DNA of 64,000 nt, taken from assembly GCA_018266795.1 (NCBI GenBank), contig JAFDZV010000033.1:124001-188000 (forward strand), given 5' to 3'. Positions 23,615-33,441 of this stretch are shown piece by piece (position 1 is the stretch's first letter; each line of letters starts with the position of its first letter). Made by a program: the position numbers and the translations under genes. This DNA is from Bacteroidota bacterium. GTDB taxonomy: Bacteria; Bacteroidota; Ignavibacteria; OLB7. The notes under the pieces are model-generated. The model made no database searches. It saw only the letters and a program-made list of their open reading frames with translations, and was not told the DNA's origin.

Positions 23615-26395
23615 CTAACGCTTCACCATTCCCCCATGCCGTGCCCTGGTTGCGTCGAATGCGCGGCCGGCCCACTTCCGCAGTTCCACCAGAAGAATCA
23701 GTGAGAGGCTGGCTCCCACGCAGATGAGCCATTCGCGGGCGGGAAGCGATGCGGTTTTCAATAGAGGATGCATGAACGGCAGCTCCACCGCGGCAACCTG
23801 CAGCAGAATGGCGAGCGTGGTTACCATGAGGAGCGGGATGTTGCTCGTGAGCCCTATCTGGAAGAGCGAGTGATGAATTGCGCGGGAGTTGTGCACGTTC
23901 CAGATCTGGAAGAGCGCCATGGTGGTGAACGCGGCCGTACGCGCAACGGTCATCACGGGTTCTGGGATGTTCTCCGAGAAGAGGTTGAAGCCATGGTGGT
24001 TCAGCACGGTCTCGAACACATAGAGTGTTCCGAACATCATCACCAGGCCCGCGCCGATGATTCGCTCCGCCATCTGCCAGTTCAACAGGCCCTCGTTCCG
24101 CCCGCGGGGCGGTTCCATCATGATATCGCCGTGCTCCTTCTCGTATGCCAGCGGAATGGTGCTGGTGCCGTCGGTGACCAGGTTGATCCAGAGCAGCTGC
24201 ACCGCGATCACGGGGAGCGGGAAGCCCAGGATCACCGTGGCGCTGAGCGTGAGTACGCCTGCCATCGACGTGCAGAGCACGTAGAGGACCATGTGCTGCA
24301 GGTTGCGGAACATCACGCGCCCGTAGCGGATTGCGGAGACGATTGTAGCGAAGTTATCGTCCTGCACGATCATCGCCGAGGCCTCCTTCGCCACATCGGT
24401 GCCGCTTCCCATCGCCACACCGATGTCCGCCTGCTTGAGTGCCGGGGCATCGTTCACGCCGTCGCCGGTCATCGCAACCACGTGTCCGTGCGACTGCATC
24501 TGCCGTACGATGCGGAGCTTGTGCTCCGGAGCAACGCGCGCATAGACGTCGGTGCGTTCCACGGCATCCGCAAGGTCGTCCTCGCTCATCGCCTGCAGCC
24601 GGTCGCCGGTAATCACCCGTGCCGGACGCGAGCCGTTGAGTCCCAGTTGATCGGCGATCGATGCGGCCGTGGCTGCGTGATCGCCCGTGATCATCACAAC
24701 CTTGATCCCGGCTTCGCGGGCGTTCATGACGGCGGTGCGCGCCTCGTCGCGCGGAGGGTCCTCGATTCCCTGCAGGCCGGCGAACGTGTATCCGGCAGGC
24801 GCTGCCGGATCGGCGGTCCGGGAGTCGTCAAGAGGCCGGAACGCAGTCGCGATCACGCGAAGTCCGTGGCGGGAAAGCTCCAGCGCGCGTTCCTCGATCC
24901 ACGCCGTGTCCAGCGGACAGACGCCCGCGGCGCGCACTTCGCTGGCGCACATCTCCAGGATCCGTTCCAGCGATCCCTTCGCCAGCATGAACGTTCCCTC
25001 GGCGCCTGCGATTCGTGATACCATGTACATCCGTTCGGACTCGAACGGGAGATCGATGGAGCTTGTCCACGCATCGGCCTCGGCTTCGAGCAGGCCACCC
25101 TTCTCTGCAGCGACGATCATTGCACCCTCGGTCGGATCGCCAACGAGTTCGCGCTCCCCCTTCTCGTTCCGCACGAACGATGACTCCGTGCAGAACAGTC
25201 CCACCCGGAGCGTCCAGGCCAGCGGCTCGAGCGCCGGGGCGTCTGCCTCCGCGCCGCTCTCGTCGGTGATTGTGCCAACGGGATCGAATCCACCGCCGGT
25301 AAGCGAATAGAGGCTGTTGTCGGCCGCAATCATCACCGTGGTCATCTGATTGCGCGTAAGCGTCCCGGTCTTGTCGGAGCAGACGATGGTGGTGGAGCCG
25401 AGGGTCTCGACGGCGTTCATCTTCCTGACGATCGCGTTGCGCCGCGCCATCTGGTAGACGCCGATGGAGAGGGCCACGGTGACGGCGATCGGGAGGCCTT
25501 CCGGAATGGCGGAGACGGCGAGCCCGATCGCAGTGAGAAGCATCTGCGTTGCGTTGTATTCGCGCAGCATGCCGAGACCGAAGATCACCGTAATCGTAAC
25601 GGCGATCGCGATTGCCATTACCTTCCCGAACTTCGCCAGCCGCTCCTGCAGCGGCGATACCGTCTCCGCCGCCTCGGCGATCCCCCTGGTGATCTTTCCG
25701 ATCTCCGACGTATCCCCTACGCCTGTCACCAGACCATGGGCGCGACCCTTGCGAACCGTTGTGCCGGCGTACGCCATCGTCACGCGGTCGCCCAGCGGTG
25801 TTGCGTGTTCGAGCCGGGCGTCCGCATTCTTCAGAGCCGGCATCGGCTCGCCGGTGAGCATGGACTCGTCGATCGTGAGCTCGATTGCGTCGATGAGCCG
25901 GACATCGGCCGGGACGCGGACGCCGCTTTCAAGCATCACGATGTCGCCGGTTACCAGCTCCTCGGCCGGGATGGTTCGCTGCTCGCCGTTGCGGGTTACG
26001 CGTGCGGTAGGAGCAGTGAGGCTCTTGACGGCATTGAGCCGTTCGTTCGCGCGCTGTTCCTGAACGTAGCCAATGATTGCGTTGAATGTCACCACCACGA
26101 AGATCGTGATGGCCTCGGAGATATCGGAGACTACGGAGGTGAGAACGGCTGCACCGAGGAGGATGAAGATCAGCGGATTGTTGAACTGCTCCAGGAGGAG
26201 AACCAGCCGGGACGTTCGCTTCGCCTCCGGGAGCCGGTTGGCGCCGAAGCGTTCGCGCATCCGGGCCGCCGCCTCGGTTGTAAGGCCGCGGGCCGGATCG
26301 ATATCGAGATCCTTCAGAAGGTCCTCGGGCCGCGACGCGTGTGCCGTCACGTGGATGGGGGAGGCCGTGGACGTGGGATCCGTTGGCTGAATCAT
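23615..26395 (-). CDS. Calcium-type (P2A) cation-transporting ATPase
   Basis: A 926-residue P2-type ATPase of the PacL/SERCA class, expected to export Ca2+. It has the N-terminal cation ATPase domain, the actuator LTGEP, and the membrane motif SAIPEGLPIAVT in the fourth transmembrane segment typical of Ca2+ pumps. The phosphorylation site is CSDKTGTLT, the nucleotide-binding segment is FMLAKGSLERIL, and the hinge is TGDGVNDAPALKQADIG. The sixth segment reads LLWINLVTDG. Ca2+ selectivity is inferred from these membrane motifs; other divalent ions or Na+ cannot be excluded. The stop lies two bases from the tandem repeat array. Confidence 0.93.
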   Translation of the reverse strand: MIQPTDPTSTASPIHVTAHASRPEDLLKDLDIDPARGLTTEAAARMRERFGANRLPEAKRTSRLVLLLEQFNNPLIFILLGAAVLTSVVSDISEAITIFVVVTFNAIIGYVQEQRANERLNAVKSLTAPTARVTRNGEQRTIPAEELVTGDIVMLESGVRVPADVRLIDAIELTIDESMLTGEPMPALKNADARLEHATPLGDRVTMAYAGTTVRKGRAHGLVTGVGDTSEIGKITRGIAEAAETVSPLQERLAKFGKVMAIAIAVTITVIFGLGMLREYNATQMLLTAIGLAVSAIPEGLPIAVTVALSIGVYQMARRNAIVRKMNAVETLGSTTIVCSDKTGTLTRNQMTTVMIAADNSLYSLTGGGFDPVGTITDESGAEADAPALEPLAWTLRVGLFCTESSFVRNEKGERELVGDPTEGAMIVAAEKGGLLEAEADAWTSSIDLPFESERMYMVSRIAGAEGTFMLAKGSLERILEMCASEVRAAGVCPLDTAWIEERALELSRHGLRVIATAFRPLDDSRTADPAAPAGYTFAGLQGIEDPPRDEARTAVMNAREAGIKVVMITGDHAATAASIADQLGLNGSRPARVITGDRLQAMSEDDLADAVERTDVYARVAPEHKLRIVRQMQSHGHVVAMTGDGVNDAPALKQADIGVAMGSGTDVAKEASAMIVQDDNFATIVSAIRYGRVMFRNLQHMVLYVLCTSMAGVLTLSATVILGFPLPVIAVQLLWINLVTDGTSTIPLAYEKEHGDIMMEPPRGRNEGLLNWQMAERIIGAGLVMMFGTLYVFETVLNHHGFNLFSENIPEPVMTVARTAAFTTMALFQIWNVHNSRAIHHSLFQIGLTSNIPLLMVTTLAILLQVAAVELPFMHPLLKTASLPAREWLICVGASLSLILLVELRKWAGRAFDATRARHGGMVKR

Positions 26396-26543
26396 GGATT
26401 TCTACAAATCGTGGGCCGATTTCGCAGCAGCCGCCGCTGCCGGCGCAGGAACTCCGTATGATACCGGTTCCCGGCCAATATCCCTCTCTGCATCGATATG
26501 CTTCGGACGCGGATTTTCACCAACGTGAAGCGGCACCATTTCC

Positions 26544-26551
26544 TATATTTG
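26544..26551 (+). promoter_or_regulatory. Bacteroidota-type -7 element upstream of M3 peptidase
   Basis: TATATTTG is a perfect TAnnTTTG match ending 36 bases before the ATG at 26588. A TTTT run at 26514-26517 is too far upstream to be a standard -33 element, so only the -7 part is supported. Confidence 0.45.
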
Positions 26552-26587
26552 ACGATTGACCTGTCGCAACAATAACTCATACAGCAA

Positions 26588-28300
26588 ATGCAGTATAAGC
26601 ACTATCCGAATCGGCCGGAGAAGTTGGAAGCCGACTATGCTCGCGAAGAGTACAAGCGGCTGATCGATCGAATCGATGCGGCTGAGGCATCGGAATCATC
26701 CGCCGAGTGGGTGCGGTTGTTCGCCGATTGGAATGCACTGAAGTCATACATCAACGCCGAGGGAAGCCGTATCAGCTTCGCGCAGAGCCGGGACATGAGC
26801 GATCCGGTGCGTGAAGAAGCGGATCGCTACTACCGCGAGGAAGTGACTCCGGTTGCGGATGAAGGAAGTTCGCGCATGGTGAACGCTCTGTTGAAGAGCC
26901 GCCATCGCGCCGCTGTTGCCGAGCGTTTCGGCGGTCACCTGGTGCGCGTGCTCGAGACCACGGTGGAGCCGCTGGCGCCGGTGAATTCCGATTTGCGCGT
27001 GAAGGTGAGCGATCTCGTGAATCGCTACGAGAAGACGGTTGCCTCCGGCGAGGTGACGATCAACGGCAGGCAGGTAACGCTTGCCGTTGCACGGAACATG
27101 CAGAGTTCCGAGGATGCGGATACCCGTCGCCAGGCATTCGAGGCCTATCGCACATGGTTCCTGGATCATCGGACGGAGCTGGGGGAGATCTACGACGCGA
27201 TGGTGAAGCTCCGCGACCAGATGGGGCGGAACCTCGGGCACGAGAACTACGTTCCGCTCGGATATCTGGCCATGGGGCGCACCGATTACGGTGCGGCCGA
27301 GGCAGCGAAGTTTCGTGACAGCGTCCGGCGTTACGCCGTACCGCTTCAGAAGAAGCTGTACGAACAGCAGGCCGCGCGTCTTGGCATGCAGACGCTGCGG
27401 CCGTGGGATTCCGCGTACGATCCGGCCCTTACGCTTCCGGCCGGCGTGGCTCCCGTGGAGACCCAGCTCGAAAAGGCACAGCGGGTGTTCGACCAGCTGT
27501 CCCCCGATCTCGCCGGCCACTTTACCCGGATGCGCCAGGAGGGGCTGATCGATCTCGAAAACCGGAAGGGGAAGCAGGCGGGCGCCTACTGCACGTCGTT
27601 CAGCGACGAAGGGCGGGTGGCGATCTTCTGCAATTCCACCGGTGACCAGGAGGATGTGGGGACGCTGATGCATGAGATGGGGCATGCCTTCCAGGGATGG
27701 GAGAGCCAGCCGATCGAGTCCGTGGATCTTCAGTGGCCAACGTCGGATGCCTGCGAGATTCACTCCATGGGAATGGAGTATCTGAGCATGCGATTCATGT
27801 CGGAGTTCTTCACCGCCGAACATGCCGAGAAGTTCCGCCGTCACCGGTGGAAGGATGCCGTGGAACTGCTCTGCTACATCTGTATCGTGGACGAGTACCA
27901 GCACTGGGTGTACGAGCATGCCGATGCCACGATGGATGAGCGCGATGCTGCGTGGGATCGCATCTGGGACGTGTACAAGGATGGCCTGGACTTCAACGGT
28001 GTGGAGGCGTACAAGCATGCACGCTGGTATGCGCAGGGGCACATCTTTGCGTCGCCGTTCTACTATATCGACTACGCGATTGCCGAGACGGGCGCAATGC
28101 AGCTGGCGCTGATCGACGCGGACGACCATGCAAAGGCGTTGGATATCTACCTCAATCTCTGCCGCATCGGCGGAACGATGAGCGTGTTGAATATCTTCAA
28201 GACCGCCGGTCTCCGTTCGCCGTTCGATCCGGAGGTGATGCGCGATCTGATGGCGCATGCGGCCCGGGAGCTCGGGATCGAGGAATCCGTGGTAGCGTAA
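26588..28300 (+). CDS. M3 family oligoendopeptidase
   Basis: A 570-residue zinc metallopeptidase of the M3 (oligoendopeptidase F/thimet) family. It has an all-helical N-terminal half, then the catalytic HEMGHAFQ motif near residue 361 with the downstream Glu region SDACEIHSMGMEYLS. No signal peptide is visible, so it probably acts in the cytoplasm on short peptides. It is monocistronic, with its own -7 element and a terminator hairpin downstream at 28455-28485. Confidence 0.93.
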   Translation: MQYKHYPNRPEKLEADYAREEYKRLIDRIDAAEASESSAEWVRLFADWNALKSYINAEGSRISFAQSRDMSDPVREEADRYYREEVTPVADEGSSRMVNALLKSRHRAAVAERFGGHLVRVLETTVEPLAPVNSDLRVKVSDLVNRYEKTVASGEVTINGRQVTLAVARNMQSSEDADTRRQAFEAYRTWFLDHRTELGEIYDAMVKLRDQMGRNLGHENYVPLGYLAMGRTDYGAAEAAKFRDSVRRYAVPLQKKLYEQQAARLGMQTLRPWDSAYDPALTLPAGVAPVETQLEKAQRVFDQLSPDLAGHFTRMRQEGLIDLENRKGKQAGAYCTSFSDEGRVAIFCNSTGDQEDVGTLMHEMGHAFQGWESQPIESVDLQWPTSDACEIHSMGMEYLSMRFMSEFFTAEHAEKFRRHRWKDAVELLCYICIVDEYQHWVYEHADATMDERDAAWDRIWDVYKDGLDFNGVEAYKHARWYAQGHIFASPFYYIDYAIAETGAMQLALIDADDHAKALDIYLNLCRIGGTMSVLNIFKTAGLRSPFDPEVMRDLMAHAARELGIEESVVA

Positions 28301-28454
28301 GGGACCGATTCCCCCGGCAGACATGCGCGGATGCGCGGCACCAGGGGAGCCCTTCGTAACCGAGGCCGATGACGCCGGTAGGTCGCGATCGGCTGCAGCT
28401 GATAACGTATGATGTGTCGTAGAGGTGCCTCTGCGACACCATGCGATGAGTTCG

Positions 28455-28485
28455 AACGGGGATTCCGCGTTGTGGGATCCCCGTT
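28455..28485. terminator. Bidirectional hairpin between M3 peptidase and response regulator
   Basis: AACGGGGAT and ATCCCCGTT are perfect 9-bp arms around a 13-base loop, followed by TCG TT on the plus strand. It sits between convergent genes and could end both transcripts. Confidence 0.6.
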
Positions 28486-28527
28486 TCGTTCATGTCGCCG
28501 GCTGCGTTTCCATCATAGCCCAATGCA

Positions 28528-29277
28528 TCAACCGCCCAGCATCCGCTTTACGTCGCGCACGCGCCGCCGCGCCGCGGGCAGTTCCGTGCCGTCATCCAGC
28601 CTGATCAGGTGGCGGCCGGCGAACCACGGAACGATCTCCTTCACGGCCGATGCGTTCACGATATGCGAACGATGCGCGCGAATGAACATGCGCGGGTCAA
28701 GCCGCGCCTCGATCTCATCCAGCGTGAACTCGATCAGGTGCGCTCCGCCGGCCGTGTGTGCGTACACCAGCTTGTTGCGTGCCTCGATCCAGCGAACCTG
28801 ATCCAGCGGTACAACGCGCAGCCTGCGGCCTGCGCGAACAACGAGCCGCGCAAGCGGTGCGGTGCTTCGTTCCCGCATCATCTCATCGATTCCCTCTGCT
28901 CCGCTGCGCCGCGCCTGTTCATCGTGCAGCCGGGCGAGCGCCATGTTCAACCGGCCAAGGCGAACCGGTTTGGTAAGGTAGTCCAGCGCGTGCACCTCGA
29001 ATGCGCGGATGGCGAATTGATCGTAGGCCGTGACGAAGACGATCCGAGGGCGCGGGATTCCAATCAATTCCACCACGTCGAACCCATCGAGCATCGGCAT
29101 CTGAATATCCAGGAACACCACATCCGGCTTCAACTCATCGATCGCCGCAACGGCATCGGAACCGTTGCCGCACTCGGCGATCACGTCGATCGTGCCGTCC
29201 GCTTCGGCCAGCAGCAGCCGGAAACGCTCGCGTGCAAGCGGCTCATCGTCCACGATGATTGCTCGAAGTGTCTGCAT
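28528..29277 (-). CDS. LytTR-type response regulator
   Basis: A 249-residue response regulator. The N-terminal receiver domain has the acidic pair VDDEP, the phosphoacceptor in VVFLDIQMP, and the conserved Thr/Ala (FVTAYDQFA) and Lys (YLTKPV). The C-terminal LytTR DNA-binding domain (residues ~140-249) contains WIEARNKLV and FIRAHRSHIVN. It lies 58 bases downstream of the cognate sensor kinase gene on the same strand. The target genes are not identifiable from sequence. Confidence 0.94.
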   Translation of the reverse strand: MQTLRAIIVDDEPLARERFRLLLAEADGTIDVIAECGNGSDAVAAIDELKPDVVFLDIQMPMLDGFDVVELIGIPRPRIVFVTAYDQFAIRAFEVHALDYLTKPVRLGRLNMALARLHDEQARRSGAEGIDEMMRERSTAPLARLVVRAGRRLRVVPLDQVRWIEARNKLVYAHTAGGAHLIEFTLDEIEARLDPRMFIRAHRSHIVNASAVKEIVPWFAGRHLIRLDDGTELPAARRRVRDVKRMLGG

Positions 29278-29335
29278 GAACCTTCATGTTTGGTTGCACC
29301 GCAGTGTTCCGCATCCGGCGCGTCCGGAAGCTTCT

Positions 29336-30388
29336 CTACGCTGCGGGCTCGTGGCCCTTCTGCCCGGTGATGTCGAGCGGGAAGACGATGGCGATGCCGT
29401 TCGGCAGCAGCTCCAGCGCGGCCGCCGCGCCGAACTGATGCAGCAGACGATCGCGAACATTGGCCAGCCCGGTTCCTCTGGCAAGCAGTTCCTCCAATCG
29501 TTTCCCCGCGAAGCCCGGGCCGGTGTCCGTGATGTGCAGGTGCACGACGCCGCCGGCGCTGGCCGCCGTGATATCGATGCGGCACGTTCCTTCAGTCCGC
29601 TCGGCTCCATGCTTCACCGCGTTCTCCACGAGCGGCTGCAGCAGCAGGCTCGGGACGCGCGCGGCACGCAGGTGCTCCGGCACATTCAGGGATATAACCA
29701 TGCGCTCCCCGAAACGCGCTCGCTCGATTGCAAGGTACAGTTCGAGCGATGCCATCTCCTCGGCAAGCGTGACGGTTGGATGCTCCGACGCGCGAAGGCT
29801 GTATCGGAACAGGTCAGCGAGGGATTCGGTGAGCTGCTCCGCCTCCATCGGGCGAATGCGGATCAATGCGGCGATGGAGTTGAGTGAGTTGAAGAGAAAG
29901 TGCGGGTTGATCTGCGCGCGCAGCGCACGGAGTTGTGCCGTGAGCGCCGCCTGCTCCGCCGTGCGGGCGCGGGTATAGAATGCCTCCAGATAGCGCGAGC
30001 CGTGGCCGACCAGCGATGCGCAGATCGCCAGAAGCCCGATCGTGATCAGGTTCCATCGATTGTAGAGATAGGGGAAGTTGAAAATCAGCCGCAGCAGATA
30101 CGTTGCGAGTGCGAAGGAGAGAACCAGCACCACGGTGTGAATCGCAACGCGTATCGCCACGTCGCGCCGGGTGCGCATCGGAACGAATCGTTCGGCCAGC
30201 ATGCCGGCGCCGTGCTGGGTGCTCGCCATGACGACGAGATAGATGCCGCTCACCACCAGACTCCAGAACAGATTCTCCCACCGCAGCCTGTCGCTGAACA
30301 GAACGAAGGCCACGAGCCCGATGACGATCGTGTAGAGCGCAACATTCACGATCGAACGAAGTGATATGCGTGGTCCAGTTCCTGCCAT
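29336..30388 (-). CDS. LytS-like sensor histidine kinase
   Basis: A 350-residue membrane histidine kinase of the His_kinase (LytS/YehU) class. Four hydrophobic segments in the first ~130 residues form an unclassified membrane sensor region. The phosphoacceptor motif NPHFLFNSLN follows a short coiled coil, then the ATPase domain has the N box LVENAVKHG and glycine boxes DTGPGF and GTGLANVRDRL. It is upstream of and on the same strand as the LytTR regulator. The start at 30388 (MAGTGPRISLRS) places the first helix at the usual distance; further upstream codons are not protein-like. Confidence 0.93.
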   Translation of the reverse strand: MAGTGPRISLRSIVNVALYTIVIGLVAFVLFSDRLRWENLFWSLVVSGIYLVVMASTQHGAGMLAERFVPMRTRRDVAIRVAIHTVVLVLSFALATYLLRLIFNFPYLYNRWNLITIGLLAICASLVGHGSRYLEAFYTRARTAEQAALTAQLRALRAQINPHFLFNSLNSIAALIRIRPMEAEQLTESLADLFRYSLRASEHPTVTLAEEMASLELYLAIERARFGERMVISLNVPEHLRAARVPSLLLQPLVENAVKHGAERTEGTCRIDITAASAGGVVHLHITDTGPGFAGKRLEELLARGTGLANVRDRLLHQFGAAAALELLPNGIAIVFPLDITGQKGHEPAA

Positions 30389-30717
30389 GTCTGTTGCATT
30401 CCGGCGAACGCCGGTCTCCGCCGTCCGTTCGCATCCGATCGTTGCCCTATGTCCGTGAGATGGTTCCGCAGAGGGATGACTCCGCGCAGAGGATGCCTTA
30501 CCAGCCGCCAACCGAAACCGCATGCAATATATCGTTCCGCCCCCGTGCTCTTCCCCGGGCGCCATGCCGTTCATCCCCTGCCGGAGACCGTTCGTCCGGA
30601 CTCCGTGCCGCCGGTCCGTAATGCCGTTGCCGGCAGATAGATGGGCGATAGGTTCGTGCCGAAATCAGCGAGGCGCAGGAGCCTCACATTCGAAACGATC
30701 AGGAGGGTTCAATCACG

Positions 30718-31479
30718 ATGAATGCGACCATGACACGGACGTTTATCACCGCATGCGCCGCCGCATGCTTCGCGATCTCGGCACATCCAACGATACATGC
30801 CCAGGGGACGGATCTGGTTCCACACCCGTCACCCGATGGTATTGCCGTTGCCGCACAGCAGGCGAAGGGTCTGCTGGGGCCGGATGCGGAGTTGGTGTTT
30901 ATCGGAGCGGTGGGGCACGCTATGTACGATGTGGGTGGCGGTACCACCGTGCTGCTGGAGGCCGATCTCGCAACCGGTACCTCCACTGCGTGGGTGTATG
31001 CGTTCTACTCGCCATCGAAGAATGAACGGACGATGCTTGCGGCCGTGGACATTCCGGGGCTCGGCTATCAGGCCATGCCCGCCTCGTCCCCGATCCCCAT
31101 CCCCGATATCACGCAGGCAGTGGAGACCTCGCTTCCATACTCGAGCAGTGCTGCGATGGTGGGACGCCTCGCGGCAGACTCCGTGTATCGGCGGTATCGG
31201 TCGGAGTACCCGGGCGTGTTCCCTCAGGCGCTGGCGTATCGTCCGTTCTCCGCCGCGGACTCCGCGCTCCTTCCAACGTGGTTTCCCCGCAATGCGCCGG
31301 TCTGGATAACGCGCTTCACCGGCGTCGGCGATTCGGCGATGGTCTGCTATGTCTCGGGAGGAAGCGGTGCCACATGGTGTGCGCGCGGCGCGGTTGCCTC
31401 GGCGCCGGCCGGCTCCTCACGTCGGCCGGACAGGCTGAACCTCTCCTCGACGGGGGAGAGGCGGCCTGGAGGGCATTGA
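30718..31479 (+). CDS. Secreted protein of unknown function
   Basis: A 253-residue protein with a signal peptide (MTRTFITACAAACFAISAHPTIHA). It has an unusually good Shine-Dalgarno sequence (AGGAGGG) about 11 bases before the ATG. The mature part is rich in Ser, Ala, Pro and Tyr with several predicted beta strands (ELVFIGAVGHAMYDV, AWVYAFYS) and no motif I recognise. The last ~20 residues are Arg/Gly-rich and overlap a small palindrome (CCTCTCC ... GGAGAGG, 31441-31462), so the true C-terminus or stop may have been altered. No gene lies close by on the same strand. Confidence 0.7.
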   Translation: MNATMTRTFITACAAACFAISAHPTIHAQGTDLVPHPSPDGIAVAAQQAKGLLGPDAELVFIGAVGHAMYDVGGGTTVLLEADLATGTSTAWVYAFYSPSKNERTMLAAVDIPGLGYQAMPASSPIPIPDITQAVETSLPYSSSAAMVGRLAADSVYRRYRSEYPGVFPQALAYRPFSAADSALLPTWFPRNAPVWITRFTGVGDSAMVCYVSGGSGATWCARGAVASAPAGSSRRPDRLNLSSTGERRPGGH

Positions 31480-31802
31480 GATCGAAGGGGGCCCGTCGTT
31501 GAACAGGGGGGATTGTGCAGGCCGGATGAGTATCGGGGAGGTTGGTGTGTTCACACTCCGCGGCATATCGTACGGCGATACGTCCCGCGTTGTGCGATCC
31601 GGTTCGCCGGCGATGGAGCCTGGAGTTCCCAACAAGGGGTTGGCCACGTTATCGGCACTGCTTCCGGCAGGGGGGAGCCTGGTTCTTTGTACGCTCGCCT
31701 GCGGCTCGCCGAGAGTTCCTGGTGGGTTGCAGGAACAGGCCGAACGGAAGGGGACAGTGCCCTTCCCGTTTCTGAAGTGCAATCCGGTGTTGACGGGAAC
31801 CG
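31480..31802. other. Intergenic region carrying repeat copy C
   Basis: A 323-base region between convergent genes. It contains one copy of the dispersed repeat (31677-31728). I see no coding sequence or RNA gene in the remainder. Confidence 0.5.
31677..31728 (+). repeat. Dispersed ~50-bp repeat, copy C
   Basis: The sequence starts GCCTGGTTCTTTGTACGCTC and continues GCCTGCGGCTCGCCGAGAG then TTCCTGGTGGG. It is nearly identical in its first 40 bases to the reverse complement of copy D (33662-33713) and similar to copy A. Confidence 0.8.
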
Positions 31803-32126
31803 TTACCGCGAACTGCGTTTCTTCGGAGCACTTCGCGCCGCGCGCGGAGTGGCCGTGGATCGTGTCGGTGCCGGCCGCGACGGCGACGGGCGCGAGGGGC
31901 CGGGGAGCGCGGCCTCCGCGTTGTTGGCGCGGCGCGCAAGCCAGATGCCGACGCCGATGCAGATTGCCGTGAGCAACAGGCTTTCCAGCGCGCGAACGAT
32001 GTCCCTGTTGAGAAAGGAGATGATCGTGCCCAACGCAAAGAAGATCGCAAAGGCATAGAGACCGTTCGCCCAGCACCCCGCGCGTCTGATGCGTTCCGGG
32101 ATCGAGTTGTCGTTTGTTCGTGCCAC
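31803..32126 (-). CDS. Small membrane protein with two helices
   Basis: A 107-residue protein starting at a GTG (32126). Two hydrophobic segments, GLYAFAIFFALGTIISFL and SLLLTAICIGVGIWLA, are followed by a Pro/Ser/Arg/Lys-rich cytoplasmic-type tail. No family is recognised. It lies just upstream (higher coordinates) of the intergenic repeat copy C and immediately downstream of the SpoIIE-type phosphatase on the same strand, so the two may be co-transcribed. Confidence 0.6.
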   Translation of the reverse strand: MARTNDNSIPERIRRAGCWANGLYAFAIFFALGTIISFLNRDIVRALESLLLTAICIGVGIWLARRANNAEAALPGPSRPSPSRPAPTRSTATPRAARSAPKKRSSR

Positions 32127-32187
32127 TGTTGAGCCGGGATCGTTTGGGGAATGATCAGCGAGAGGGGGGAAGATAGTTCAATTCGGG

Positions 32188-33441
32188 CTAGACTCTCCGG
32201 ATCACCACCAGAGTAATGTCGTCATGCGGTTCGGCGGTTCCCACGAAGTCGCTCAGGCGCTGCATGATGGATGCGCGCGTCTGGAGCGCCGTCAGCCGCA
32301 TCGATGCCGCGATACGGAGCGTTTCGATTGTCCGTTCGTCACCGAACGGTTCGCCGGACGGGTCGGTTGCCTCCGTGAGGCCGTCGGAATAGAGGAGTGC
32401 GATGTCGCCGGGTTCCATCACGAATGGGGCCGGCTCGATGGCGGCTCCTGCAAGCGAGCCATGGGTAAGTCCGAGCGCCATGCCGCGGGGGCGGCATACC
32501 TCCACGCTGTCCGACGCCGAACGATAGAGCAGCAGAGGGTTGTGTCCGGCGCGATAGAAGGCGCAGCGATCGTCGAAATCGATCGTGATCATTCCAAGCG
32601 TAATGAAGCTCTTCCTGTCCAGCCGGATCGTGAGCGTATCGTTGAGCCCGGTGAAGAACTCGAGCGGGGAGGAGACGTGGATCGAGAGTGCCTGCGCCAT
32701 TCCCTGGAACTTTGCCATGAGCAGTGCGGCGGGCACTCCCTTGCCCGCCGCATCGGCAACCAGAATTCCCTTGGTGCCGTCGGCGAGCGAAACGTAGTCG
32801 TAGTAATCGCCGCCGATCTCCACGGCCGGTTCCGTGGTGCCGCTGATATCGAAGCCGGGAAGTACAAGGTCGTCAGCCGGCAGCAGGCTGCGCTGAACGT
32901 TGCGAGCGGCCTGAAACTCCGCCGTGAGCTGGTTCTGTTCCCGAAGAAGGGTGCTGCGCTGTGCGTAGTGGCTGCGGATGAGTTCGAAGAGGAAGATCGC
33001 TGCGCCGATGCCGATGGCAACGAGCCCGTTCCCAACAGGGATGGAGTCCGTGATACTTTGCGGCATGACGAACCGATCGCCCAGAATCAGGCCGAGGGCG
33101 AGGAAGGCGAACATGGAGCCGAGGATGCCGCTGGCGCCCCAGGCGAGCACCAGGGTCAGCGTGCGCACCACTCCCTTCTGTATGCGTGAGACCGCCCACC
33201 AGCTGATATGGGCCAGCGAGCCGATGGAGGTACAGAAGAGCATGCCGATGACAATCGTCTCCAGTGGATGCTCCAGCGAGCCGGTGACCACCAGTTGTGC
33301 GACGATGCTGAAGACGATGGCGATGCCGTTGCCGATGAGCAGCGACTTCCACATCGGCATGCGCTTTTCCTCTCCCGCACGCGGGCGCGACCGGCGGAGA
33401 AGGGAACGGCGTTGCTCCGGCTGTGCCTTGGTTGCTGTCAT
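32188..33441 (-). CDS. Membrane-anchored SpoIIE/PP2C-type phosphatase
   Basis: A 417-residue PPM-type Ser/Thr phosphatase. About four hydrophobic helices (residues ~30-160) are followed by a short coiled coil, then the SpoIIE catalytic domain with the metal-binding GGDYYDYV, VADAAGKGVPAALLMAKF, and the terminal DDITLVVIRR. Family members typically dephosphorylate anti-sigma-factor antagonists; no such partner is encoded next to it. The membrane part suggests it senses an envelope or membrane cue. Confidence 0.92.
   Translation of the reverse strand: MTATKAQPEQRRSLLRRSRPRAGEEKRMPMWKSLLIGNGIAIVFSIVAQLVVTGSLEHPLETIVIGMLFCTSIGSLAHISWWAVSRIQKGVVRTLTLVLAWGASGILGSMFAFLALGLILGDRFVMPQSITDSIPVGNGLVAIGIGAAIFLFELIRSHYAQRSTLLREQNQLTAEFQAARNVQRSLLPADDLVLPGFDISGTTEPAVEIGGDYYDYVSLADGTKGILVADAAGKGVPAALLMAKFQGMAQALSIHVSSPLEFFTGLNDTLTIRLDRKSFITLGMITIDFDDRCAFYRAGHNPLLLYRSASDSVEVCRPRGMALGLTHGSLAGAAIEPAPFVMEPGDIALLYSDGLTEATDPSGEPFGDERTIETLRIAASMRLTALQTRASIMQRLSDFVGTAEPHDDITLVVIRRV

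Noticed and set aside
23446-23732. N-terminal extension of the ComB-like gene
   Set aside because: It is a translation of the tandem repeat array (Lys/Arg/Thr-rich), while the ComB fold begins after the ATG at 23429.
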